Positions 47,180 to 57,609 of a stretch of 64,000 bases of DNA are shown piece after piece (within the stretch, counting starts at the first letter, position 1; each line of letters starts with the position of its first letter). The notes beneath the pieces are model-generated. The model had not been told where the DNA came from. It made no database searches and saw only the letters and a program-made list of their open reading frames with translations. Source of the DNA: Calliopsis andreniformis (lineage: Eukaryota > Arthropoda > Insecta > Hymenoptera > Andrenidae); contig NC_135064.1 of NCBI RefSeq assembly GCF_051401765.1, positions 28,866,001 through 28,930,000 of the forward strand. Reading direction: 5' to 3'. The position numbers were made by a program, and so were the translations under genes.

Positions 47180-47571
47180 TGTCGGTAGAGTAAGAGTAGT
47201 TTTGGCAAGGACAGTAGGGCGTCTTGGAGGATTCGAGGTCTGTGGATGGGCTGATGCACCGCACCGGTAGAGAGCAGCAGGACCAGGTTGTCGAAAGGGG
47301 GCACTCGGCAGCGCGACAGAGAGGCGACGCCTGCTGGGAGCGCAGCCAGCGTAGGGGTGGCGATCGCGGCGGCAGGGTGGAAAAGGCGCATGCCAGTTGT
47401 GCCGTCGCCGCGCCGCGTCGCGTTACGTGTCGGCCAACAGCCCTGGCTTTTCTCCCGCACCCGCATCGCCGCGAGTTCCCAGGACGAGGCGAGTCGTCAT
47501 TCTTCCCTATTTTTCATCTCTCGAAAGCCATCGACTCTATGTTCTCGTGTCGGAAGCAGTGCCTCGGTTCG
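47180..47571 (+). promoter_or_regulatory. GC-rich leader or promoter block with GTGAGC donor
   Basis: A 400-bp block with many CpG dinucleotides in AT-rich surroundings ends CTCGGTTCG/GTGAGC. All three frames are partly open, as expected from GC-rich DNA, and no ATG-initiated frame continues to the donor. It resembles a promoter-proximal 5' UTR exon. The next frame with a good start is at 47839. Confidence 0.35.
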
Positions 47572-47838
47572 GTGAGCAGTGATGACGTTACGCGAGATCG
47601 GCTCTCGTGACTGTGTTGTTCGTTCGAATTTCTCCCGCGTGATCGATTGTTTTTGATAATTCGCGGTGGCAGACTCCCGGTGCGGGGCAACGACCCACCG
47701 AGCGTTCCTTCTTCCGGGGTGATAGTTGCCGTGGTAAAACAACGCCTTCGAGCAACCTTGTGCTTGGATTTCGTTGCATTTCATGTGTCACGCTCAAATA
47801 TTGCTCGTTAGTTGAACTAAACCGGACCGTAGTGAAAA

Positions 47839-48033
47839 ATGGCTTACGCATCAGGCGATTGTCAACGATTATTTATGTATATCGGTCAGCAAGATTTGGA
47901 TAAATGCATAATGTCAGATGTTTATGATCGAGAATACCGACTTACTGACGAAGTTGTTTCTTTCAATGAATCACTTGACCCTTCCGAGCTAGACTTTAGT
48001 TTACAACGTTTACATAAAGAAATTTCATATTAA
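47839..48033 (+). CDS. Hypothetical small protein, 64 residues
   Basis: The ATG at 47839 has ideal insect context (GTGAAAAATGG). The 64-residue product starts MAYASGDCQRLFMYIGQQD and ends LDFSLQRLHKEISY. It is acidic in the middle (DVYDREYRLTDEVV) with no membrane segment, signal peptide or family I recognise. It follows a GC-rich leader (47180-47571 and beyond), and AATAAA lies at 48262, about 230 nt after the stop, so a complete short transcription unit is plausible. A gene fragment or chance ORF remains possible. Confidence 0.4.
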   Translation: MAYASGDCQRLFMYIGQQDLDKCIMSDVYDREYRLTDEVVSFNESLDPSELDFSLQRLHKEISY

Positions 48034-48261
48034 AAGTTGTAGTATCGTCTCTGTTATTTGATCACATTTTCGAAAAAACAATTAGAGACTATTTATCTAT
48101 CGACCGTGGGTTTCAAAATTTTGCTTTATGAATTTTCATATAAAAAATGCTTGAAGAATCGGTTAGAAATACACATTTCAAAAGCGAAATTAGAAACGAA
48201 CAAATGGTATCAGATTTTTCTTACTGCTCAGAAATTTCTACTGTTAATTTTAGGTGCGCGA

Positions 48262-48267
48262 AATAAA
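48262..48267 (+). terminator. AATAAA downstream of the 64-codon ORF
   Basis: Canonical hexamer at GCGAAATAAAAG, about 230 nt after the stop at 48033. It is useful only if the ORF at 47839 is transcribed. Confidence 0.35.
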
Positions 48268-50698
48268 AGTTAACGCTGACGAACAGATAAATCTCGATGG
48301 GAACTGACAGTATTTCTCTATGATGAAACTGTCAGTGAGAGAAAAATTTGCGAGACACAGATCTGTTATGAATTATTACCGCAGAAGAAAAATTGCCAGT
48401 CTTCTGGCTCTTCGTTTTCTCAAACTAAACAAACTCGTCCTTGCAAAATGTGTACGAATTGGTGCGAACGAAAATATTAAACATACTTATTCTATTTGTT
48501 CATTTGAGTGTCATAGCGGGTTATGACCCTTTATCGTTGACGACGATTTGAACGATATAGGAGAGGAGGATGAGAACTAAAGACCTTGACCTTTTACCGT
48601 GACACTTTAACACCTCTTACCCTTTCATCCACGCAGCAAGAACAAAGGACCAATTACTTTGGCTTTGACTTGAATTTTTCTCTTGTAATACTAGTTGTTC
48701 GTTTTCGTAATAATCGCAATTAATGTAGCTATCTCGATTGTGTCAAGGAATAAATATACTTGCTTGATCTCGTTGCAACGCGATTTATTAAAGCTCAAGA
48801 AATGAAGAGAAAAGCAATTAGGATCTCTTCGTTAATCTTGCAACGTGACTTCCATTACATTTGGTCGACTCGAAATTAAAGTGACTTTTGTGTCATTTTT
48901 TGTTACGTAGATGATGTAAAGAAAGATCTTGGAGGCAAGATACGCTGATTTGCATTGAAATAGATAGTATATTTTGCAAAAGGTAAAATCGTCGCATTCG
49001 TAGACACCCGATAGCACACTGGTGTGGTGATACAGTCTCTGCGTTGCATATCAGCCTGACATACTCTATGCATTCAGCTACGAATGACGCGTGTCATCAG
49101 AGCGCAGCGTCGCTTTCAGCGAGAATTAGCCGACGGAAAGATAAGAAATAAAGGGGATGTTGCAGGGGACAGTGGTTCAGAGCGGATAAGGCAAAGGAAT
49201 TATCATTTAACCGCAGCTATGGTAAATAACCAGCATGCTGTTTTGCCCTATTACTCTCCTATCGACCATCGTAGGGTTGCACTTTTTGCATATATAATAT
49301 TCGTCAATAATATTAGGTAATTTTCATTAAAAAAAGATTGACGAAGTATTTTCTATATCAATTATTTAACTCTTCCATGATCCACTCTTTTTACGATTAT
49401 TGTTCCATTAGCGCACTTAACTACAAAAATAATTCAAAATCACGCCAACTCGAGAAATTATAGTCTCGTTACGTTTATTCAGGATTTCTTACAATTACAT
49501 TGTACATTGACCTTTCCAACGCGAACACAATGTGTACTATTGATGATTACATACATCAATTTTTTCTGTAATTCACGATTAACAATTACGTTAATAGAGA
49601 ATGTTTTTTTGAAAATGTATAAAGCGTAGCACATGAAAAAAAGTTGACAATTTATTCGCCCGTATGATCCAAAACGGATTTCTTTGTGAAAGGAGCGAAA
49701 AAGCGCAACGCGACAAAAGAAATTTAACAATGCAGGAAACATACCCATATGGGATAAACGCAAATACAAACCCTTTTTCCTTTTTCTGTTACGGCTCGCC
49801 AGAGAATTATTCCCGCTGCTCTTCGCGACACTTTTTTCGATACGCCTCGTTACCTCGCTCTCTTTCGACGCGCGATGTTCAATTACTTTCCACTTTCATT
49901 CTTTTTTTTAATTTTTTTATTTTTTTTAATGAAATAAGGGTGGCTTGCCAGCTCGGTCGTATCGTTTCGTTTTCTCGTCACTTTTGAAATTTCGAGAGTT
50001 ATTAGCGAATGATTTCGCGGCTACGAAGCTGGCTAGCAAATTTGAATTTTTTACATGCACAGATTTATTCGAGAGGCCAAATAATCGATGAATTGGTCAA
50101 GTTTTAAAATAACCGTGGATTGTTGATCGATGTGAAATTCTGCTCTCTCAGGAAATTTCTCAATTCATCTAAAATTTGAAGTATTGTTATTGCAATACAG
50201 TATCTTTCAAAGAGCATCGTTGTAACGTGAACATTGTTCAGAGTCGTTTTCAGAGAGAAAGTACGTTTGTTGGCGCAGGTTTTCTTTCTGCGAACAAAGG
50301 TTGCTTCCAAAAGCAGATAAGCGACGCATAGAAAGGGATGAAAGAATAAAGGGCGTTGCGTTTGAGCGCAATGCAAAGGTAAACGTTTATAGATGAGTTC
50401 TCACACATTAGGGGCAATGTAGAATATATGAACGGGGTGCGGTGTAGCAAAGAAGAGCAAGTAGGTCATCGAAAAAGAGGCACGATCGAGAAAGTGGTTA
50501 CTGAAGAGAAACGAATGATGTATTCGGTGTGAAAGAGACAATGAGTGTTTGCAAAATGCAGTGCGAGAGGCAAGAGGAAAGGCCAAGGCCTCAACAAGTT
50601 CAGGGATGTTGTATATGGGAAAATGAGAAGTTGAAATATTGATATGCGCACGTGACACGAAGATGAACTAATATAGATAGGCCGAAATACATCCTCGG

Positions 50699-50752
50699 GT
50701 CAGTCTCTATGTCAGTCTCTATGTCAGTCTCTATGTCAGTCTCTATGTCAGT
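50699..50752. repeat. 12-bp tandem repeat (GTCAGTCTCTAT), four and a half copies
   Basis: Four exact copies and a partial fifth. Confidence 0.92.
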
Positions 50753-52856
50753 ACGGAGCAGGGAAGTTCGATATGGATGTGATCAACGTGTCCCCAAATA
50801 GCTAGCTAATTTCGTTAAATTCGGTCTGACCCTTCGATCGGAAAGTTGGGAGGCTACGCGAAATCTTCTTTAATCTCGAAATTCCGCAAGATTCTAAAGC
50901 GTTTGAAACCTCAAGAGAATCTCTCGATGGTTTCGTTGATCTTGCGAGTCTTCCAACTTTCGCCAAGGTATTTTTGATCACGAGCAGAATGGCGTCTGCT
51001 TGTTCTTACAGATCTTGAAAGTTTTCAGAGTGTTGCTCTTTCTTCGATAAGACATAGACGGGATGCTTCGAAAACCTTCCAACACCTTTCAACTTCTTCT
51101 GACAGAATGTCTAGAAGAAATAGTACGCTTCCCCATCTTCTCCTTTTTATTCGAAAATGTTCGCCAAGTGGGTCATCTAATTCGTCGCGATCGCGTGGGT
51201 CCGAAATTGTTCGTAGGGTTGATCGAAAAATTGCTGTTTATAGGTGATAGAAAAAGTAAAGCTCAGAAAGGAAGTTTGCGGTAGCAACCGACTAAAGCGA
51301 GCGATTGTCTAAAAATGACTTGCGCAGCGAGCAATTAGAGGCAGACATTGAAAATAAAATACGACCCGAGTCTTGCTTCGATTCAGTGAACGTTCAACGC
51401 TCATTGTTCTCGCACCAGTACTTCATCCGGGCTTCGCAAATATTGAATCGGTCCCAACGCGGTCCGTCTTCCTCCCTTTCCGTCCCCTGCTTTCTATTCA
51501 TCTATCTCGACACCCAATTTCTCTCTGCCTCTCTTTCCCGAACACTTTCTCACCACTGCCACTCCTCCTCCCATCCCTTTCCCTCTGCATAAAATGATAG
51601 CGTTGAACAAACTCGTATAAAAGTGTATTAGTACTAGATAATCAAAGTTCCTTCTACGCAACTCTGCTGACAACCAACGCCTTTCGTTTCTGAATTCAAA
51701 GAAAACTCCTGCGTGATATTTGCGTTAGGTACGCTACTGACCTTACCGACTTTCCTTTCCTTTTCTATTCTTTTCATATTGTTCGGCACATGCATTGTCA
51801 TGAACATATGGATGCGTAAGTGGCAGTGAGTCGTAACAGCTGTTCCAGAATCGTTTGGAGCACGTTAGGGGTGCGTTGACTAGTGTCTAGAAATGCATAT
51901 ATATTCGAAATAACGCGATCGTCATATTTATATTTTTTATTTCTAAAGAGAAGTTTGAACATCGCTTTACACAAGGTGGTCGATTAACTAAACATAGTTT
52001 TTGATAGTAAAGTAAAAGACTGCAGTAAACCTGCTTCAGGAAGTTATCAATCGTCTTACTCGGATTGTGGGGTCTGCCATGATACGTTAACCAAGTTTCA
52101 ACTCACCATGTGTGCAAAAATATGGGAAAGTCTGGTGAAAAAAGGAAGTGAAGTTCGCTAATGCGAAAATTTAAAGAAACAAGATTGTGGAATCGCGATT
52201 GGATCGACGTGTGGCACATTTTGTTCAATGTGGGAAGACTGTAAACACCATGTTCACATGCCTCTGGAACTTCTTCGACTGGTAAGATACGTTTCCTTTA
52301 GTAGCAATCATATTTACCATTTGATACAAAATCAGGCGACGCATCATTTCTAGTTGTAAAATTTTGAAGTAAAAATTCGGGCGAATTCTTTCTAACGAAA
52401 TTTGCAACAAATCTAGTTTTTACATGAAGGATAAATTATTCCTAATTGCGGTTTCTTCTCACGATTGTTCTAATCTTTTCGCCCATACTGAAACAAGTTA
52501 ATCATCGTTGCTTTCTGTTTTGACACAGTTTAAGTAGCGAACAACATACAATGAAAGTAGGTAGTTCAGTCGAATATTGGTATTATGTACTTATGTGTTT
52601 GGTGTTGTAAAATTCGATAACATACTGTAACTGATTTATGCAAAAATTAATATGTAATGTAAGCTTCGAGGCTAAAGGTCAGAGGACCATTCATGTATCT
52701 TTGGTAATTTCATTGACGTGCAACCAAAATTGAAACTTGTTTTTATTGGAATATTTCAATTTTGATAAGTTAAAAGCGTAGATACATATATGGGAATTTT
52801 TGACCTTTGAACTCGTTGGAGTATTACGATCGCACTTGGCCTCACGGATGGCTGAC

Positions 52857-52896
52857 GGCGCGGCGGCGGCGGCGGCGCAGCGGCGGCGCGGCGTGG
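52857..52896. repeat. GGC/GCGGC-rich microsatellite island
   Basis: ACGGCGCGGCGGCGGCGGCG followed by further GGC and GGCGT units. Confidence 0.8.
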
Positions 52897-55800
52897 CGTC
52901 TCGAAGAATTGTGCCCGATCGATTAACGTTTGGATGCTAAATTTCGCGTATATTGCTTCCGTATTTTGTCCCTGAGAGAATATGGTTGAACGTGGATTCG
53001 AAAAACTTATTGCGGAAACGGTTCTGCTAAATGAAGCTGGACTGAAGTGCGACGAAATTGTTTCTCACGAAAACGTCTGCTTTTTCTGCAAAGAGATTAA
53101 ATATATTTGTATTTAGAAATAGCGATATGTAATCTATGTATAATTCTCGAGTTATTCGATTATAATTCAGGTAAAGTTCAGTAAATTGCGTGAGTCGTAA
53201 AAGGGCATAGGTTTCTGTCAGCTCATAGCGGCAGACTGATTTGGCGCAAAATCGTTTACTTATTTCCAGCGTTTCTTTGCACCTTTGTCCAATTCTTCTT
53301 CCTTTTCTTCACCGGTAATCACGTCGGAGACTCGAAGAGGAAATCGGTGACGCCTTGGGATGCATGCCGGGTCCCCGTCTTCGTCGCCCCAATATTTCTT
53401 CCTCGACTTCTTTCCAATTCTTCTCCTTTGACAACGCGATCGATATTGGTACGGTGAATGGATCGAAGCCGCAATCCTATTCTTCCTCCTCGCCACTTCG
53501 GTAGATACCTATTCATTGTTTTCGAGGGGAAAAGTTCGACGGATAAAAGAAATTGCGCGTATCGGAAAAGCTGGATTTTTCGGACAAATCTAGTACCAGC
53601 ATCGACTGAAATGCAATATTTCGAGTCTTGCATGGATCTTTCATTGCGCATGCTCGAAAGATTCAAGAAGATGAACGAGAAAAAGGATCCTAGTTTGTCG
53701 GATATTTTTCATATCCCAACTTCTCTTTTAAACTTTTAGAGGGCTTTCATATTTCAATAGTCGAAGATTGAAATGCATCGACCTTAGATTTTGTACGAAA
53801 TATTCGTCAGTTTTCAAGGATAAAGCATTAAGTGTTTATTCAAAATGGAAAAATATTGATTGAAATTTTATAATTCGTCCGATTGCGATGGACATTCGAA
53901 TTTTAGTTGAGTCTTGACTCTTTTTTGAATACCTGAATGCTTTTTATTAGTAATTATAGATTGTCACGGGACAAGAGGCAAGAATGTCTTACGTCACCGA
54001 TACCATTATATCTCACGAAGAAATCAATACACTCATCTTAGCTGATATTCACTACTTGCTGGAATTATTCCAATCCGAACAGATTTACTCGGTCTCATAA
54101 AACGTGTTGAAAATGAATGAACACTGTTACTAAAAGTAAGATTTCGTAAATTGCAGTCAAGTTGAATTACTTTGATCGATAATTGACTGAAATTATTCCA
54201 TTTTGGATCTGATGACAGAAATCTCGTTCGGTAAGAGAGGTGGGTTTTTGATGAAACGTTGAGAAAGAAAAGGGACAACATAGTATGTATAACGTCAGTC
54301 GATGCTGAAAGCGCGTCGACCTTTGCAATCCATTTTCCATCGCATACACCGCGCATACCCCGTGCAATTCCCTCGTCGCCGTGACGTCTATCGGTCGCAT
54401 TAGCGTCGCGCTGAAATTTCCATGTCGCGTTAGTATCGCATGCTCCCAAAATGGGAAACGCAATCTGTAAACCTCTGTAAACATTGCTCTTAAATCAGTT
54501 CAATCTTTTTTCTTGTTCGTATTTTATTCTGATCGTCCCTTGACGTTCTCGTGCCTGATTAACTTCATCATTGCTATAGCCCTGGCCTTTTTTCACCTTT
54601 ATTCTCTGAAATTGATTCAAGTACCTAATAGTGTTTTCAGGCATACGATGAAAAGGGTAACATTCGCGACGATATGCTGTTCTCTTACTTTTACCACACT
54701 TCTGTGACAGAAAAAAATATCTGTTCAGGAGAGACACAGTTTCGAGAACATTGTTATATGTACTCCGATGCGCATGATGCTGTATTTAATTGGAAACCAG
54801 GCGGTATATGTATATGTATGTATATACATAGTTGAGAAGGTACGCATGGGGTAACTACTCTGCAGAGTTCGTATACCATGTTTGAGAAGGTAACGAGCTT
54901 CTTGGCTCCGCTATAATATACATATTCGACGAAGAAATCCATGTTTCGACCGTACAAATATGCTTCAAAAATATTCTTACTTTATACAATTATACAACGT
55001 AATATATTACGAATCGCTTTTCATAAATAATAAATGGAAATGTTTTAAATAATACAAAATTGGTCGTGTAGTTTCGAAGCGTTCAAATTAGTACGGTGAA
55101 CGTCAATTGTGGAAGCTGCGTCAGACTGGACTCTAATCTATGAGATGTAGTATCTACCTATATCACGGATGAATAGTGACGAACTTCCGGACAAAGCTGG
55201 GGTGTACTTGAAATACCTTCCAGTTTGAAGAAGATTTTTTATCTTGCGATTCGAGACGCTCGATGTGTTTAGTCGGCAGACAAGCGGGCTCTTCCCTCTA
55301 GGAAGAGGGTGAATGATATATGGTCTCTTCCCTTTAAATTCAACCTAGAACAAAATTCCTTGTAGCTACGAAGTGAAGTGAAGTCCTTTGCACCCCGGTG
55401 ATTCCTTTTTCGGATGGGGAATAATTTGGCCTTGTTAGGTCGCTTCGTGGTAACAGTTGCTGAGGGTAGTTGCTTTCCGCCAACTCGTATTTCAACATTT
55501 TACCTTCGAATTTAGCCTGAATGCGAGAGTTTGCAATATGGGCAGAATTATTACTGAAACGTATCGCAGAATTCCAGTTCGTCGATAACCGCTGTTATGG
55601 GAAAAATACAGATGGAAAGATGGAGGGAAACGAAAGTACGCAAATCGATATAAGATAGGCAAAACATCGAAGATAGATACTGGCACGGTGTTAGCCTGTG
55701 CCCTATACTGGAAACATCGTTGATATGGATGTACATCTGCAAGATATCTGTTATTACGAATTCATTTCGAATTTCGTTTCCCGATTCACATTTTTCTAAC

Positions 55801-57036
55801 CTACTTATGAAATACAGATTCCACATTGTTCTTCAAAATTGAAATTCGGTATAAACGAAAAGAATCTGCTTTTAGATTGAAAGAAACCGACACTTGTTCT
55901 GAGTAGATGCAGCTGCAGGTACGATGGATTCGTTAGCAATCTCGAAGCGTCGCATTCGACAAATTGGTTTGAAATTTCAAAGGAGAGAGAAGAAGGTGGA
56001 ATCTTTCTTTTAAGAAATAAGACCTGAACTCGTCCATCGCAGAGCGACTCCTGTGTCGTTTCGAACAGCTAGAAAGAGAAAGGGGGGAAAGAATGATGAG
56101 AAGAAGAGGGAAGTAAAAAGAAATCGAAGGAAAAAAAGCATCCTTGCATTCGCGAAAAAGGAAGTTTGAAAATTGTCATGTGCTTGAAATAATAAGAACA
56201 TTATTTCATTTTAAAAGAGATAGAATTAGGAGTTGATTATTGATTGACAAGCGGTTGGAATTAGACATTGAACGACTAATTGACCAGCAATTGCTTACAA
56301 TTACAGACACTGGGAATACTTGGGCTTTCAACAGTCAAGTCTGAGTAAGTTCGGTTAGTTTAAGGAAGCAGGTAATTAGGTTATACTCGACTAACCAACA
56401 TTCTAAGCATTTAGACTTTGCTCAATTAAACTAGCAAATAGAGCTAAATGTCGGATTAAGACCTATGCTAATATCGTTTGCTTACAACGATTTAAGATTA
56501 ACACCTGGAAGAAAATTTCTCGAAAGTACACGATGGAAATCCGAAATTTGATGAAGCTGTTAAAAATTGATTAGTTCCATTTAGTCGAAATCGACGCCGA
56601 AAATTCGTGGAAGAAGGTTAATCTTTTACTGGTTAATCTTTTATCGTTTTACATTCCGGTCAATACACGGATCAGTTTCGACAGAATTTTCGATAACTTG
56701 CATCTCAATTTGATTTTGAATTGTAATGAAATTTCCTCATTAACACCCCGAAGATTGCTTGGAATTAAATGCGTACGTGTATAGGTGCTTACACGTTACT
56801 GTTATCTAACACGATAGATTTAATTTGCGTTTGCTTACCCCTATACGTTAATGTTTCTCTTATTCGATTATTCGGTTAGTACTTACATATAATTGGTAGC
56901 TTATTCTTGGAATATTTCGGCAGAAACGCATCGTTGTCGTTCTCGATTACAAATTATTCAATGCTCTTTCCCATATTTCTCGCTATGGTTGCATCTCTGA
57001 AACTTATTTCGCAATCTGTACGAGTCGATCAGCTGA

Positions 57037-57603
57037 ATGTTTCGTTTTGGCGGGCACAGGGGAAGAGAATGCAGAAGAGGACGAGAGGAAAGGAAGAATT
57101 GCAGGGAATCGAGAATGGAAGGAAAGACGAAGAGGAGGCTAGCTTTATCGACTGGTCTGGTACCTATATCGGAGGTCGAGAGACAGGCCGCACCCCTGAC
57201 TGAACATGTAGCGGTTGTTTATGTCCACGTAGTTTCTCTAGTCGGTGCTCGGCGAGCTCTTATCGGATCGTTGCGTAATAATGGAAGTGGTGAACAGTTG
57301 CTCCCCGACCGATTTTTCTCGTTGGCAAATAGAAATCTCGCGACAAGCCGGGACAATTTAGCAAAAAAGGAATATAAAGGAGATAGGGAAAGAGCGAAGA
57401 GAGGGATGAAAAAAGAAGAAGGAGCAGTTGCGAGCGAAGAAGCATTGGTAGGCAGAATAGCAGAAAGAAGTGTTCGCACGAGGACTCGTAAATATTTTTG
57501 CATTCAGTTGAAGTGCTCGTGCAGTCTCCCCAGTAATGATTTCTTTCGAGCTAATGCACTTGTCGCGATAGAAGGCTGCTGTGTGCATATTCGAGAGCAA
57601 TAA
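57037..57603 (+). CDS. Long hypothetical ORF, 188 codons, weak support
   Basis: Longest + strand ORF after excluding repeats. ATG at 57037 (context AGCTGAATGT, poor). The product starts MFRFGGHRGRECRRGREERK, and is basic and Arg-rich with a Lys/Glu-rich central part (KKEYKGDRERAKRGMKKEEG). No domain is recognised. The purine-rich + strand lacks T-initial stop codons by composition, which inflates frame length. A - strand frame of 172 codons (57876-57358) overlaps it, which argues against both being real. Confidence 0.2.
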   Translation: MFRFGGHRGRECRRGREERKNCRESRMEGKTKRRLALSTGLVPISEVERQAAPLTEHVAVVYVHVVSLVGARRALIGSLRNNGSGEQLLPDRFFSLANRNLATSRDNLAKKEYKGDRERAKRGMKKEEGAVASEEALVGRIAERSVRTRTRKYFCIQLKCSCSLPSNDFFRANALVAIEGCCVHIREQ

Positions 57604-57609
57604 TGCATC

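Larger units (their letters stand above)
42862..47180. other. Intronic/intergenic stretch with minisatellites
   Basis: Downstream of the 42673 exon. Holds a 13-bp tandem repeat (43508-43546), an 11-bp tandem repeat (44065-44147), a family 1 repeat copy (44530-44754) and GC-rich repeats (45699-45760). A + strand frame after a good acceptor at 46453 (ATG 46460, 64 codons) has no donor or family and is not called. Confidence 0.55.
48270..57030. other. Long stretch without a supported gene
   Basis: AT-rich with no exon supported by paired splice sites. It includes a 12-bp tandem repeat (50699-50752) and a CGG-rich island (52857-52896). The - strand frame 54449-54033 (138 codons) and others are unsupported. 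Confidence 0.6.

Noticed and set aside
52080..52110. - strand ATG directly before GTGAGT
   Set aside because: Single weak signal with no supporting leader composition or partner exon on that strand.
54033..54449. - strand frame of 138 codons
   Set aside because: No family, no good start context, overlaps another - strand frame of 105 codons. Treated as chance.
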